Source: Planctomycetota bacterium (GTDB lineage Bacteria; Planctomycetota; Phycisphaerae; Phycisphaerales; SM1A02). Taken from it: 13,313 bases of DNA. This document shows, piece after piece, positions 5,675 to 13,313 of this stretch. Both the position numbers and the translations under genes were made by a program. Within the stretch, counting starts at the first letter, position 1, and each line of letters begins with the position of its first letter. The notes under the pieces are model-generated. The model was not told the DNA's origin. It made no database searches and saw only the letters and a program-made list of their open reading frames with translations. The DNA lies in assembly GCA_003671065.1 (NCBI GenBank), contig QWPU01000047.1, positions 1 to 13,313 of the forward strand, written 5' to 3'.

Positions 5675-7459
5675 ATGCAACGCGCCTTGCCACACATGTC
5701 CTTCGAACTCTCGTCGATCACTCGCGCAGCGCTTGCGCTCGCATTGACTGTGTCAGCTCAGTCGCACGCCGACGGCCTCATCGGCGCGTGGGGTTCCAAC
5801 TTCAATGGCCAACTTACGACGCCGAGTTCCGTGGGAATCGCGAAGTCAATTAGCGCGGGGTACACGCACTCGCTGGCGGTGAACAGCGCGAACGCCGTGA
5901 CTTGCTGGGGCTCCAACCAGTTTTCGCAATCGACCGTGCCGAGTACGGTTGGCTCCGTCTTGTTTGCGGTTGCGGGACACAATCACAATGTTGCGATCAA
6001 GACTTCGGGCAGCGTGGTCTGCTGGGGACTCAACAGCGATCTGCAATGCAGTGTGCCGACGAATCTCGGCTCGTGCACTTGGGCTGCTGCTGGTGGCGCG
6101 CACACGCTTGCGATCAAGAGCACGGGGTTGGTGCAGTGCTGGGGTTTCAACGGCAGCGGTCAGTGCACCGTGCCCGGCACAGTTGGCGCGTGCGCGCGAC
6201 TTGCTGCGGGAAGCGATCACTCGATTGCGCTTCGTACTGCGGGCACGGTTGCGTGCTGGGGTTACAACGTAAACGGTCAGTCGACTGTCCCTAGCACGCT
6301 CGGAAATTGCATCGCGGTCGCGGGCGGATTCGATCACTCGATTGCGCTGAAGTCGACAGGCACGGTTGTTTGCTGGGGTCTCAACAGCGACGGCCAATGC
6401 GCGGTGCCTGCGGGTCTGGGCGTGTGCACTTCGATCGCGGGCGGTTTCTACCACACTCTTGCGATTCGCTCGAATGGACAAGTTGTTGCGTGGGGAGACA
6501 ACTCTTTCGGTCAAGGTGTTGTGCCCGGCTCGGTGCCGCTGTCGAATCGCATTGCGGGCGGCGGCGAGCACTCAATGATCGTGAGTTCGAATCCTGTCAT
6601 TCAACTTGTGCTTGCGACGCAGCCAACATGCGCGCTTGCCAACGGTTCGATTGATGTGACGATTACCAACGGCGTGACCATCGCGTGGACTGGCCCGAAT
6701 GGTTTCACGGCAAGCACTGCGGATATCGCCAACCTCGCGGGCGGCACCTACAACATTGTTGTGACAGGCGCCGCGGGTACGACGCCAGGCGGTGGTCAGA
6801 TCAGCATTCCAGCGATCGTTGACAGTACGCCTCCCGCGGTCAGCAGTTACACCAGTGCATTGAGCGCTGCGGCCGACTCGACATGCAAAGCGCCCGTTGC
6901 GAATTTCGTAGCAACTGTCACTGCCACCGACAATTGCAGCGTGAGTTCGATCACGCAAGTTCCCGTCGCGGGCACGCTTGTTGGTCTGGGCAATACCGCG
7001 GTCGTCATCACGGTGCGTGACACGTCGAACAACTCCATCACGCGCAACGCGACCTTCACCGTCACGGGAACAAGCTTGACCTATTACCGCGATCAAGATG
7101 GCGATGGAGTCGGCAACGCAGTCAGCGGCACACTCGTCGCATGCGCGCAGCCCGTGGGCTATGTGCTCACCAACGGCGACGACTGTCCGTTGGACCCGAA
7201 CAAACTCGCGCCTGGTGCATGCGGTTGCGGTGTCAGCGATGTCGATGCGAATGGCAACGGCACGCCTGATTGCAACGATGTGTGTCCGTCTGATCTCAAC
7301 GACAGCGGCACCGTTGATGCTGCGGATCTCGCGCTATTGCTCAGTGTGTGGGGCGTTCCTAACGGTGGGAAATTCCCAGCCGCTGACATTAACAACGATG
7401 GCTTCGTGAATGCCGCGGATCTCTCAGCGATGCTCGCGGTGTGGGGCGGCTGCGGTTGA
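5675..7459 (+). CDS. Secreted RCC1-repeat, HYR-like and dockerin-type protein
   Basis: 594 residues from ATG 5675. A signal peptide covers about 1-32 (ALALALTVSAQSHA). Seven RCC1-like blade repeats follow (about 39-311), each with WGxNxxGQ and a G-H-(S/T) motif. Next come a short Ig/PKD-like stretch (about 312-383) and an HYR-like domain (384-465) containing ATDNCS and TVRDTSNN. Then there are Ca-binding segments (DQDGDGVG at 473-480, DVDANGNG at 522-529) and a dockerin-like pair (NDSGTVDAADLALLLSVWG and NNDGFVNAADLSAMLAVWG, about 538-590). It is probably an exported, calcium-stabilised beta-propeller for surface interaction. There is no C-terminal anchor, unlike the 2917-4391 protein. An ATG at 5696 is the alternative start. 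The frame is open back to 5129, but that part is the antisense of the ligase gene. Confidence 0.9.
   Translation: MQRALPHMSFELSSITRAALALALTVSAQSHADGLIGAWGSNFNGQLTTPSSVGIAKSISAGYTHSLAVNSANAVTCWGSNQFSQSTVPSTVGSVLFAVAGHNHNVAIKTSGSVVCWGLNSDLQCSVPTNLGSCTWAAAGGAHTLAIKSTGLVQCWGFNGSGQCTVPGTVGACARLAAGSDHSIALRTAGTVACWGYNVNGQSTVPSTLGNCIAVAGGFDHSIALKSTGTVVCWGLNSDGQCAVPAGLGVCTSIAGGFYHTLAIRSNGQVVAWGDNSFGQGVVPGSVPLSNRIAGGGEHSMIVSSNPVIQLVLATQPTCALANGSIDVTITNGVTIAWTGPNGFTASTADIANLAGGTYNIVVTGAAGTTPGGGQISIPAIVDSTPPAVSSYTSALSAAADSTCKAPVANFVATVTATDNCSVSSITQVPVAGTLVGLGNTAVVITVRDTSNNSITRNATFTVTGTSLTYYRDQDGDGVGNAVSGTLVACAQPVGYVLTNGDDCPLDPNKLAPGACGCGVSDVDANGNGTPDCNDVCPSDLNDSGTVDAADLALLLSVWGVPNGGKFPAADINNDGFVNAADLSAMLAVWGGCG
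5789..6607 (+). repeat. Seven 117-bp coding repeats (39 residues each)
   Basis: The Trp of the WG motif falls at residues 39, 78, 117, 156, 195, 234 and 273, a period of exactly 39 with no insertion or deletion. Canonical RCC1 repeats are about 50-60 residues, so this is a compact form like those seen in many bacterial secreted proteins. Repeats 2-6 are most alike and most carry a Cys just before the Trp. Confidence 0.88.
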
Positions 7460-7495
7460 TTCGCACTTGCACGCACTCGCGTTCGCACTCTCGCC

Positions 7496-9262
7496 TCAAT
7501 CAACATCGCCAGACATAATCATGCCTTCGGGCCATGTGAGTCGCGTCTTCCATGCGATCGCTACGGACTTCGCGTCTTTGCCTTCTGCGCGTGCTGGAAC
7601 AGTGAGCGTCCACTTGAGCAAGCCCTGTGGCTTTGCGTCCTTCGTGTACTTGTCATCAATCGCGAGCGCAGGCGTCACATCCTTCAGTTCAATCTTCGCT
7701 TGTGCGTTGCGTGACACGGGCACGCGGTCCCACACTTCGACATCGACGGCGCGCGCAAGTGTGTTCGTGAGTTCGATGCGGTATCCGCGGTCGATGCCCT
7801 TCGCTTTCGAGAAGACGCCGCTCTCGGAGTTAACCTTCGTCAGCATCTCGCGCTTCGCAGTCACGCGCGGCTCTTTGCCAAACCACAATTCGACTTCGCT
7901 GCCGACTGCAGTCTCAGCGATGTTCGCGCGACCGATTGAATCGGCGCCGAGATACATGCGCGCCGCGCCAGGCAATAGGAGGTAGCCGCTTTCGTTGCGA
8001 AAGCGCGCGCGCAGAAAGACATCAGCGTCGACGAGCGGTTGCGCGACGAGTGTGAAGGTCGGCTTCGCGTCAATGTTTGCAACACGCGTCTTGCGTTCAG
8101 CATTCGCATCACTCTTCGCACTAAACGCGCGCGGTAAGCGATACTCAACCGCCGCACCTTCGCCACCAACTTGCGCATCAGCCGCGAACCCCGCGATGAC
8201 CGCTGCGTTCTTCCCGTACTTGCCGCCACCCGCCATCGGCGCGCTCGCTGGCGCTGGCATATCCATCGACATCTCCCTCGGAGATCCAGGCATGTTCTCC
8301 GACATGGCGCTCACCGAGCCGGTCGGTTGCGGTTGGTAGAGATCGATGTACGCAGGATCAACCACGCGCGGATTCGCAGCGTTGGTTGGTTGCGCGGTCG
8401 AAAGCATGAGTTCGACATCCGTCCAATCTTCACCGGTGGCTTGACGCACGATGGCATCGAACTCAAGCGTGAGCGCGCCCTTGTCGGGGTCGCCGCGCAC
8501 GGTGTATGACGGCTGCCACGCGGCGTTACTCACGAGATATGTGACGCTGATCGGCGTCGCTGCGCTCTCGGGCACTGCGATGGAAACAAGCGCGAAACGC
8601 TCGATTGGCGGCGCGCCACCAGCTGCTGCGAGCGCGTGTTCGCGCGCAGCAAGTTCGCCTTCGACATCCTTCTTCTCTTTCGCAAGCAGTTGCGCGACCT
8701 CGGTCAATCGTTCGCGCTCGCTCTCAATGAATACGAGTTGACCGCGAAGTTTCTCAGGATCGAGCGTCGTGCCCATGTCGCGCGACGCATCACTCGCGAC
8801 CTTGGCTGCGATCGAATCAATCGTCTTCTGTAGCGCAGCGTTGTTAGCAGTGCGCCGCGCAATGTCAGTGAGCTTCTCGCGTGACTCGTCGACATTCGCC
8901 AGCGCTTCGCGCACGCGCGGGTTGTCGCTTGAAGGCGCGGCGAGAATAACGGTCTCAGTCTTTACATCGAGCAACTTCGCGGTGCCACCGAGACGCGCTT
9001 GCACACTGTCGAGGTCTGTCGCAAGCGGCAGTGGACCAACTCGCAGTTCATAGAGACCTTGCGCGAGCGTCGGCGCACCACTGCGTGTGACGGCCGCGCG
9101 ACCGCGATAAACCGTGACGCTCGCAATCGCCAGATCGGCGCGCATTGCCACAGGTTTCAGCGTGTCGTCTTGCGGGGCGAGTGCCGCGTGCGACGAAGCA
9201 ACGACGAGCGTTGTGGAGAGAGTGGTGGTGAGCAATGCGAGGGCGATGAGTGTCGTGCGCAT
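7496..9262 (-). CDS. DUF4140/DUF4139 domain protein (mucoidy inhibitor MuiA-like)
   Basis: 588 residues from ATG 9262. A signal peptide covers about 1-27. The DUF4140-like N-terminal domain is about 45-115, with the typical VTVYRGRAAVTR at 49-60. A charged, heptad-like coiled-coil segment follows (about 115-212). The DUF4139 region begins about 220, with YLVSNAAWQPSYTVR at 242-256 and TGEDWTDVELMLSTAQP at 276-292, and runs to the C terminus. A Met/Pro/Ala-rich low-complexity insert lies around residues 312-345. The family is periplasmic or envelope-associated; the MuiA name comes from an effect on capsule/mucoidy, but the biochemistry is unknown. I preferred 9262 to 9355 because it begins directly with the signal peptide and does not overlap the upstream gene. 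It is 17 bp after the small membrane protein and likely co-transcribed with it. Confidence 0.88.
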   Translation of the reverse strand: MRTTLIALALLTTTLSTTLVVASSHAALAPQDDTLKPVAMRADLAIASVTVYRGRAAVTRSGAPTLAQGLYELRVGPLPLATDLDSVQARLGGTAKLLDVKTETVILAAPSSDNPRVREALANVDESREKLTDIARRTANNAALQKTIDSIAAKVASDASRDMGTTLDPEKLRGQLVFIESERERLTEVAQLLAKEKKDVEGELAAREHALAAAGGAPPIERFALVSIAVPESAATPISVTYLVSNAAWQPSYTVRGDPDKGALTLEFDAIVRQATGEDWTDVELMLSTAQPTNAANPRVVDPAYIDLYQPQPTGSVSAMSENMPGSPREMSMDMPAPASAPMAGGGKYGKNAAVIAGFAADAQVGGEGAAVEYRLPRAFSAKSDANAERKTRVANIDAKPTFTLVAQPLVDADVFLRARFRNESGYLLLPGAARMYLGADSIGRANIAETAVGSEVELWFGKEPRVTAKREMLTKVNSESGVFSKAKGIDRGYRIELTNTLARAVDVEVWDRVPVSRNAQAKIELKDVTPALAIDDKYTKDAKPQGLLKWTLTVPARAEGKDAKSVAIAWKTRLTWPEGMIMSGDVD

Positions 9263-9279
9263 CGTCTCAGCGTAACGCG

Positions 9280-9627
9280 TCAGAGGGACAGGATCAGGTA
9301 GATCATTGTTCCCAAGACGATCATCGCGCCGCCAACGATCAGCGCAAGTTGCCACTGTCGTCGCCGCGCGACAACGCGATTGAGCCAGATGCGTCCGTCA
9401 GTTTCACGCACCACAACGCCCGCACGAATAAGCGGCGCGAGTGGCGGTTCGCTCAGCCCAAGCGTCGCCGCCTTTCTCGCAGACTCAGGTGAATCTGCAG
9501 CAGCCTTACTCAGTGTGCGCACAGGACCACGCTTCTGCAGCGCGAGCGCAAGCATCATCGCCGGACCGATGAGCGCGCCAAGCGCGCCGAGTCCGCCCGC
9601 ACCACCTGACGGCATTGGAAACGGCAT
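9280..9627 (-). CDS. Small two-helix membrane protein, unknown function
   Basis: 115 residues. A Gly/Ala-rich hydrophobic segment (about 11-30) and a C-terminal helix (about 93-115) flank a soluble middle part (about 33-90) with Lys/Arg and a short LIRAGVVVRETDGRIWLN stretch that could be a small beta-hairpin or winged-helix-like fold. A good ribosome-binding site (GAAGGA, 8 nt before ATG) supports the start. It lies 40 bp after the prepilin-like gene and 17 bp before the DUF4139 gene, with no terminator in either gap, so it probably belongs to the same transcript. I do not recognise the family. Confidence 0.75.
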   Translation of the reverse strand: MPFPMPSGGAGGLGALGALIGPAMMLALALQKRGPVRTLSKAAADSPESARKAATLGLSEPPLAPLIRAGVVVRETDGRIWLNRVVARRRQWQLALIVGGAMIVLGTMIYLILSL

Positions 9628-9635
9628 TAGCGCAG

Positions 9636-9641
9636 TCCTTC
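9636..9641 (-). promoter_or_regulatory. Ribosome-binding site of the 115-residue membrane protein
   Basis: GAAGGA on the minus strand, 8 nt before ATG 9627. It supports this small gene as real. Confidence 0.7.
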
Positions 9642-9667
9642 TCGCAGACCTTCACGAGCCACAGCGT

Positions 9668-10762
9668 TCAACCTTCGATGCCAAGCACATCACGCCCTTC
9701 GATACCATTAAGCGTGAGTGTGTTGAAACTCGTATTTACAAGAAAGTCATAACTCTGTCCGCCGTAATAGCCGTTGGGTCCAAGCGGCGTCGTGCGCGAC
9801 CAGAGATTTCCCGCACGCTGTTCCGCTTGTTGTGCACGCATGCAGCCAACGAGTTCGATGTGGCCATCAAAGAACAGCGACGCAGGCTCACTGGTGTATC
9901 CGTGATTGTAAAACCACGCGGTCTTGCCACCTGCGAAGTTCGTGTTGATGAGCGAGTCTGGCGTCTTCTGCAACCAGTTGTGCTCGATCATGCGGGTCTT
10001 GAGCGAGGGATAGCGGCAGCGTGACACTGGCGGACTCCGATACGCAGTAGGAAAAGTCGTCGGCGCGGTGTAACCACTCACCACGCCGTTCTTTCCAAAC
10101 ACCTGCGCATCAAACATCGCGGCAGGCGACCAGCAATACGAACTGTCTTCGTAGTTCACGCCGTCGTAAGCAAACTGCGCAGGCGTCGTGAAGTACTTGC
10201 TGATGTTGGCAAGCGGCACCACATCTTTCGGCGCGTAGAAAGTCGGGTCGTAAAACTTCCCGCTGACATACGCGTTGAACGCCTTGATGCCGGGCATGCG
10301 GAAACTTCCGAATGCATTGCCGCCGCCTGGATTACTCGCGGTGCCGAATTGCATCGGCACATAAATAATCCAGTTGTAACACGCCTCAGGCCAACCATAC
10401 TGCGCGCACTTGCCGCTTGAGCCGAGGAAGTAGCCCCAGATCGCGCCGCCTTCCCATCCGAGCAATTGCTGCGGCGGACACGCGATGGTTTGCAGATACG
10501 TCGTGCAGTTTCCTTGCACGAGTCCCGCATCATCGGGGCACGCAGTGAATTGTCGATCACCCCAGTCAGACGCGTAGAGCTCATTCGCCGACGCGAGATT
10601 TTTCAGGTTGCCCACCGACTGCGATACCAACGCTTTGTCGCGACCCTTCTGCACCGCGGGCAGCAGCAGTGCAATGAGGAGTGCGATGATGCTCACGACG
10701 ACGAGCAACTCGACGATGGTGAAAGCGCGGCGGTCGTATGTGTGTGTGGTGTTCATTCTCAT
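9668..10762 (-). CDS. Prepilin-like protein, paralogue 1
   Basis: 364 residues. The type IV prepilin/pseudopilin leader reads RRA-FTIVELL, with cleavage expected before Phe14 and Glu18 at mature position 5, then a hydrophobic helix (VVVSIIALLIALLLPAV) and QKGRDKAL. Paralogue 2 has Gly before the Phe; here it is Ala, a tolerated but less usual residue. The rest is a Cys-rich globular domain with WGYFLGSSGKC, YRSPPVSRCRYPSLKTRMI, an H...DG motif (NHGYTSEPASLFFDGHIELV, His287 and DG 299-300) and the ending GRDVLGIEG. It is likely exported and held by its N-terminal helix, possibly part of a pilus or type II-like fibre. The start is set by AAGGAG 7 nt before ATG 10762. It is more diverged than paralogues 2 and 3 are from each other and heads a possible operon with the two genes downstream. 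Confidence 0.92.
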   Translation of the reverse strand: MRMNTTHTYDRRAFTIVELLVVVSIIALLIALLLPAVQKGRDKALVSQSVGNLKNLASANELYASDWGDRQFTACPDDAGLVQGNCTTYLQTIACPPQQLLGWEGGAIWGYFLGSSGKCAQYGWPEACYNWIIYVPMQFGTASNPGGGNAFGSFRMPGIKAFNAYVSGKFYDPTFYAPKDVVPLANISKYFTTPAQFAYDGVNYEDSSYCWSPAAMFDAQVFGKNGVVSGYTAPTTFPTAYRSPPVSRCRYPSLKTRMIEHNWLQKTPDSLINTNFAGGKTAWFYNHGYTSEPASLFFDGHIELVGCMRAQQAEQRAGNLWSRTTPLGPNGYYGGQSYDFLVNTSFNTLTLNGIEGRDVLGIEG

Positions 10763-10769
10763 AGCGTGG

Positions 10770-10775
10770 CTCCTT
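10770..10775 (-). promoter_or_regulatory. Ribosome-binding site of prepilin paralogue 1
   Basis: AAGGAG on the minus strand, 7 nt before ATG 10762. It decides this start over the longer frame beginning at 10834. Confidence 0.8.
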
Positions 10776-10864
10776 CGCGGTAGAGGTTTCAGTGCATCAT
10801 GCGCGCTCTGCTGCTCACTTTCCCCGCACAGCACAGATCTCCGCGCAAATTGTTGGCATTCCGT

Positions 10865-10901
10865 AAAAAAACAACTGCCCGCGCCGAAGCGCGGGCAGTT
10901 G
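10865..10901 (-). terminator. Rho-independent terminator after prepilin paralogue 2
   Basis: On the minus strand CAACTGCCCGCGC (10901-10889) and its perfect complement (10884-10872) form a 13-bp stem closed by a 4-nt loop (TTCG on the minus strand), followed by seven T (10871-10865). It starts 36 nt after the stop of paralogue 2. A very strong, unusually perfect terminator that isolates paralogue 2 from paralogue 1. Confidence 0.95.
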
Positions 10902-10937
10902 GGATATCACAGGAGTATTGAACTCAGATGAGTTCGA

Positions 10938-12020
10938 TCAACCTTCAATACCGAGGACATCGCGTCCTTCGGGGCCGTCAAGGGTGAGCACATGGAAACT
11001 GGTCCGCACGAGGAAGTCGTACGACTGACCTCCGAAGTAGCCCGTTGGACCCAGTGGAGTGTTGCGCGACCACAAGTTGCCAGCGCGCTGCTCGGCCTGT
11101 TGTGCACGCAAGCAACCGACGAGTTCGATGTGACCGTCAAAGAAGAGGCATCCTGGCTCGCTGACATAACCGTGATTGAAGAACCACGGAGTTGCACCAC
11201 CACCGAAGTTGGTGTTGATGAGCGAGTCTGGTGACTTCTGCAGCCAGTTGTGCTCGATCATGCGGGTCTTGAGCGATGGGTACTTGCAACGCGACACTGG
11301 TGGGCTGCGATAGCCTGCAGGGAGGGCCGTTGGGTTCGAATAGCCAGGAGGCGTATTGACCTTCCCGAACACCTTGGCGTCGAACATCGCTGCAGGGGAG
11401 AAGCAGTAGCTGCTGTCCTCGTAAGCGCTGCCGTCGTAGGTGAATTCGCTTGGGCTCGTGAAGTACTTGCTGACATTGGCGAGCGGAACGACATCCTTCG
11501 GCGCGTAGAGCGTTGGGTCGTAGAAGCGGCCGTTGACGTAGTCATGGAATGCCTTCAGGCCAGGGATACGCCATGCGCCGAAGCCGTCGTTAGGAACGAG
11601 GTTGATTGGAAGATGGACAACCCAGTTACCGCAGTTTCCTGGGTAGCCGAACGGCGCGCACTTACCAGTTGATCCGATGAAGTAGCCCCAGATTGCGCCG
11701 CCGTCCCAACCGAGAAGCGCTTGCGGTGGGCAAGCGATGTTCTGGCAGTAGGTGGTGCAGTTGCCGTTCGCGGTTCCTGCATCGTCGGGGATGATGGTGA
11801 ACTGGCGGTCGCCCCAGTCCGAAGCGTACAGCTCGTTCGCCGAAGCGAGGTTTTTCAGGTTAGCGACTGAGTTCGAAACGAGGGCCTTATCACGGCCTTT
11901 TTGCACTGCTGGAAGGAGCAGGGCGATGAGGAGAGCGATGATGCTGACGACGACGAGGAGCTCGACGATCGTGAATCCGCTCTTGCTGACGCGAACTGGA
12001 TGAGCCGTGGTTTTGACCAT
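10938..12020 (-). CDS. Prepilin-like protein, paralogue 2
   Basis: 360 residues from ATG 12020. The leader is SKSG-FTIVELL, cleaved after Gly15, with Glu20 at mature position 5 and a long hydrophobic helix. The globular domain has nine cysteines (88, 92, 97, 121, 130, 206, 245, 291, 303), several likely paired outside the cell. His283 and DG 295-296 form the H-x11-DG motif common to planctomycete prepilin-like proteins. The end is EGRDVLGIEG, as in both paralogues. By hand count it differs from paralogue 3 at about 32 of 276 aligned residues without gaps; Cys92 and Cys291 are unique to this copy. The ribosome-binding site is poor (AAAGG about 12 nt upstream). Ending at its own strong terminator and preceded by a 449-bp gap, it is probably a single-gene transcript. 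Confidence 0.93.
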   Translation of the reverse strand: MVKTTAHPVRVSKSGFTIVELLVVVSIIALLIALLLPAVQKGRDKALVSNSVANLKNLASANELYASDWGDRQFTIIPDDAGTANGNCTTYCQNIACPPQALLGWDGGAIWGYFIGSTGKCAPFGYPGNCGNWVVHLPINLVPNDGFGAWRIPGLKAFHDYVNGRFYDPTLYAPKDVVPLANVSKYFTSPSEFTYDGSAYEDSSYCFSPAAMFDAKVFGKVNTPPGYSNPTALPAGYRSPPVSRCKYPSLKTRMIEHNWLQKSPDSLINTNFGGGATPWFFNHGYVSEPGCLFFDGHIELVGCLRAQQAEQRAGNLWSRNTPLGPTGYFGGQSYDFLVRTSFHVLTLDGPEGRDVLGIEG

Positions 12021-12469
12021 TGTGGACTCAGCCTTTCTGCGGGAAAACCCGCGTTGAACGCTTCTCGACAGTCACTGCTTTCTCGGCCATGAGTGTCTTA
12101 TGTGGTTCGCGTACACCGTTGGCCGAATCGATCGGCACATGGTGGTCGAACCACGCAAGACTAACCAAGCATTGACTGTGCGTTCAGAGATTGGCAGGCC
12201 GAAGACATGCAACGGCTGACCTGCCGGACTTTCGATCCCGTGAGAATAGGGATCGCTGCCGTCAGGTAGATAGTACTTCTGCCCGCGTGGTTGCAAAGGC
12301 GCATCATGCGATTTCGTTGGAAAAGTTGCAAAGGTTTTCGTTGCGCGTGCTTGCGCCGGTGGATCTCGTGCTGCGTGGCGTTATCCGGCAATCGCGCGTA
12401 GTCAGCCGACCGCCCTCGCCGAGCTGAGGGCGGTCGTTGACTGTCGCGATTTGATGTCAGGCGTCGAAC
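12021..12469. other. 449-bp gap between prepilin paralogues 3 and 2
   Basis: No gene is convincing here: the open frames on either strand are short, lack ribosome-binding sites and match nothing known. It should hold the promoter of paralogue 2 and the 3' region of paralogue 3. A small hairpin GCGGG-AAAA-CCCGC (12039-12052) would lie in the leader of paralogue 2, about 18 nt before its start. GTTGCAAAGG occurs twice, at 12290-12299 and 12325-12334. I cannot place a promoter with confidence. Confidence 0.5.
12408..12435 (-). terminator. Hairpin after prepilin paralogue 3, possible terminator
   Basis: GACCGCCCTC (12408-12417) pairs perfectly with GAGGGCGGTC (12426-12435) around an 8-nt loop, 34 nt after the stop of paralogue 3. 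No T-run follows on the minus strand, so it may end transcription weakly or protect the transcript's 3' end. Confidence 0.5.
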
Positions 12470-13313
12470 TCAGCCTTCAATGCCGAGCACGTCGCGTCCT
12501 TCGATGCCGTCAAGAGTGAGCACATGGAAACTTGTGCCCACGAGGAAGTCGTACGACTGACCGCCGAAGTAGCCCGCTGGACCCAGTGGAGTGTTGCGCG
12601 ACCAGAGTTGGCCCGCCCGCTGTTCAGCTTGCTGCGCACGCATGCAGCCAACCAGTTCAATGTGGCCGTCGAAGAAGAGCGACGCAGGCTCGCTGGTGTA
12701 GCCGTGGTTGAAGAACCACGGAGTTGCCCCGCCGCCAAAATTCGTGTTTATCAGCGAATCTGGTGTCTTCTGGAGCCAATTGTGCTCGATCATGCGGGTC
12801 TTGAGCGATGGGTACTTGCAACGCGACACTGGCGGACTGCGATAGCCTGCAGGGAGGGTCGTTGGGTTCGCATAGCCAGGAGGCGTATTGGCCTTCGCGA
12901 ACACCTTGGCGTCGTACATCGCTGCAGGGGAGAAGCAGTAGGTGCTGTCCTCGTAAGCGGTGCCGTCGTAGGTGAATTCGCTTGGGCTCGTGAAGTACTT
13001 GCTGATGTTGGCGAGCGGAACCACATCCTTCGGCGCGTAGAGCGTCGAGTCGTAGAAGCGGCCGTTGATGTAATCATGGAATGACTTGAGGCCAGGGATG
13101 CGCCACGCGCCGAAGCCGTCGTTGGGAACGAGGTTGATTGGGGTGTAGACAACCCAGTTTCCGCAGCCAGGCGGGTAGCCGAGGGACGCGCACTTGCCGC
13201 TCGAGCCGAGGAAGTAGCCCCAGATTGCGCCGCCGTCCCAACCAAGCATCGCTTGCGGTGGGCAAGCGATGGTCGCGAGGTAGGTGGTGCAGTTGCCGTT
13301 CACGGTTCCCGCA
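12470..13313 (-). CDS. Prepilin-like protein, paralogue 3 (5' end outside the window)
   Basis: The last 281 codons plus stop of a third copy; the frame runs off the right edge (AGTVNGNCTTY aligns with AGTANGNCTTY of paralogue 2). About 80 N-terminal residues, including the prepilin leader, are missing from the window. A GTG at 13303 is an internal codon and not the start. It keeps WDGGAIWGYFLGSSGKC, YRSPPVSRCKYPSLKTRMI, the H...DG motif (NHGYTSEPASLFFDGHIELV) and the DVLGIEG end. In the H...DG stretch it equals paralogue 1 (TSEPAS), elsewhere it is closer to paralogue 2, a mosaic pattern. The stop at 12470 is followed by a hairpin. Confidence 0.92.
   Translation of the reverse strand, partial: AGTVNGNCTTYLATIACPPQAMLGWDGGAIWGYFLGSSGKCASLGYPPGCGNWVVYTPINLVPNDGFGAWRIPGLKSFHDYINGRFYDSTLYAPKDVVPLANISKYFTSPSEFTYDGTAYEDSTYCFSPAAMYDAKVFAKANTPPGYANPTTLPAGYRSPPVSRCKYPSLKTRMIEHNWLQKTPDSLINTNFGGGATPWFFNHGYTSEPASLFFDGHIELVGCMRAQQAEQRAGQLWSRNTPLGPAGYFGGQSYDFLVGTSFHVLTLDGIEGRDVLGIEG

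Noticed and set aside
7460..7495. Shared terminator between the two convergent genes
   Set aside because: The 36 bp are CGCAC-rich but form no convincing hairpin with a T-run.
12072..12427. Small genes in the gap between prepilin paralogues 3 and 2
   Set aside because: The open frames on both strands are short, overlapping and Arg-rich, and have no ribosome-binding sites.

Overview
The window looks like a chromosomal stretch from a planctomycete, probably Phycisphaerae-like. The grounds are: two secreted proteins with Ca-binding DxDxDG repeats and dockerin-type pairs ending in LLxxWG, three prepilin-like proteins with a FTIVELLVVVSIIALL leader and a conserved H...DG motif near the C terminus, GC-rich coding sequence, and many genes without a clear Shine-Dalgarno. 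The taxon is inferred from gene content only; there is no rRNA here.

Left part (1-2822), a repeat-bounded block. It opens with the last codons of a gene mostly outside the window and its terminator. A perfect 105-bp copy of this stretch recurs at 2718-2822. Between the copies lie an AAA ATPase with a DUF4143/PD-(D/E)xK-like C terminus (451-1701) and a small secreted protein of unknown function (1962-2588). The ATPase is bracketed by a second direct repeat of 99 bp (310-408 and 1724-1822). This repeat starts with a 41-bp imperfect palindrome and continues into 23-bp tandem units. The architecture suggests a mobile or cassette-like module. No integrase or transposase is visible.

Middle part (2906-7459), cell-surface genes. 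A dockerin/Ca-repeat protein with a C-terminal membrane anchor (2917-4391) is broken by a frameshift near 3085-3095. It overlaps convergently by 71 bp with an O-antigen ligase/polymerase-like membrane protein (minus, 4321-5553). Divergent from the ligase is a 594-residue secreted protein (5675-7459) with seven RCC1-like repeats of exactly 39 residues, an HYR-like domain, Ca-binding repeats and a dockerin-type C terminus.

Right part (7496-13313), all on the minus strand. Three tandem paralogues of a cysteine-rich prepilin-like protein (12470-beyond the window, 10938-12020, 9668-10762) are followed by a 115-residue two-helix membrane protein and a DUF4140/DUF4139 (MuiA-like) secreted coiled-coil protein. 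A strong intrinsic terminator separates the second paralogue from the first. The last prepilin gene, the small membrane protein and the DUF4139 gene are close enough (40 and 17 bp gaps) to be one operon. The theme right of 2906 is envelope biogenesis and export. The ATPase block on the left looks like accessory DNA next to it.
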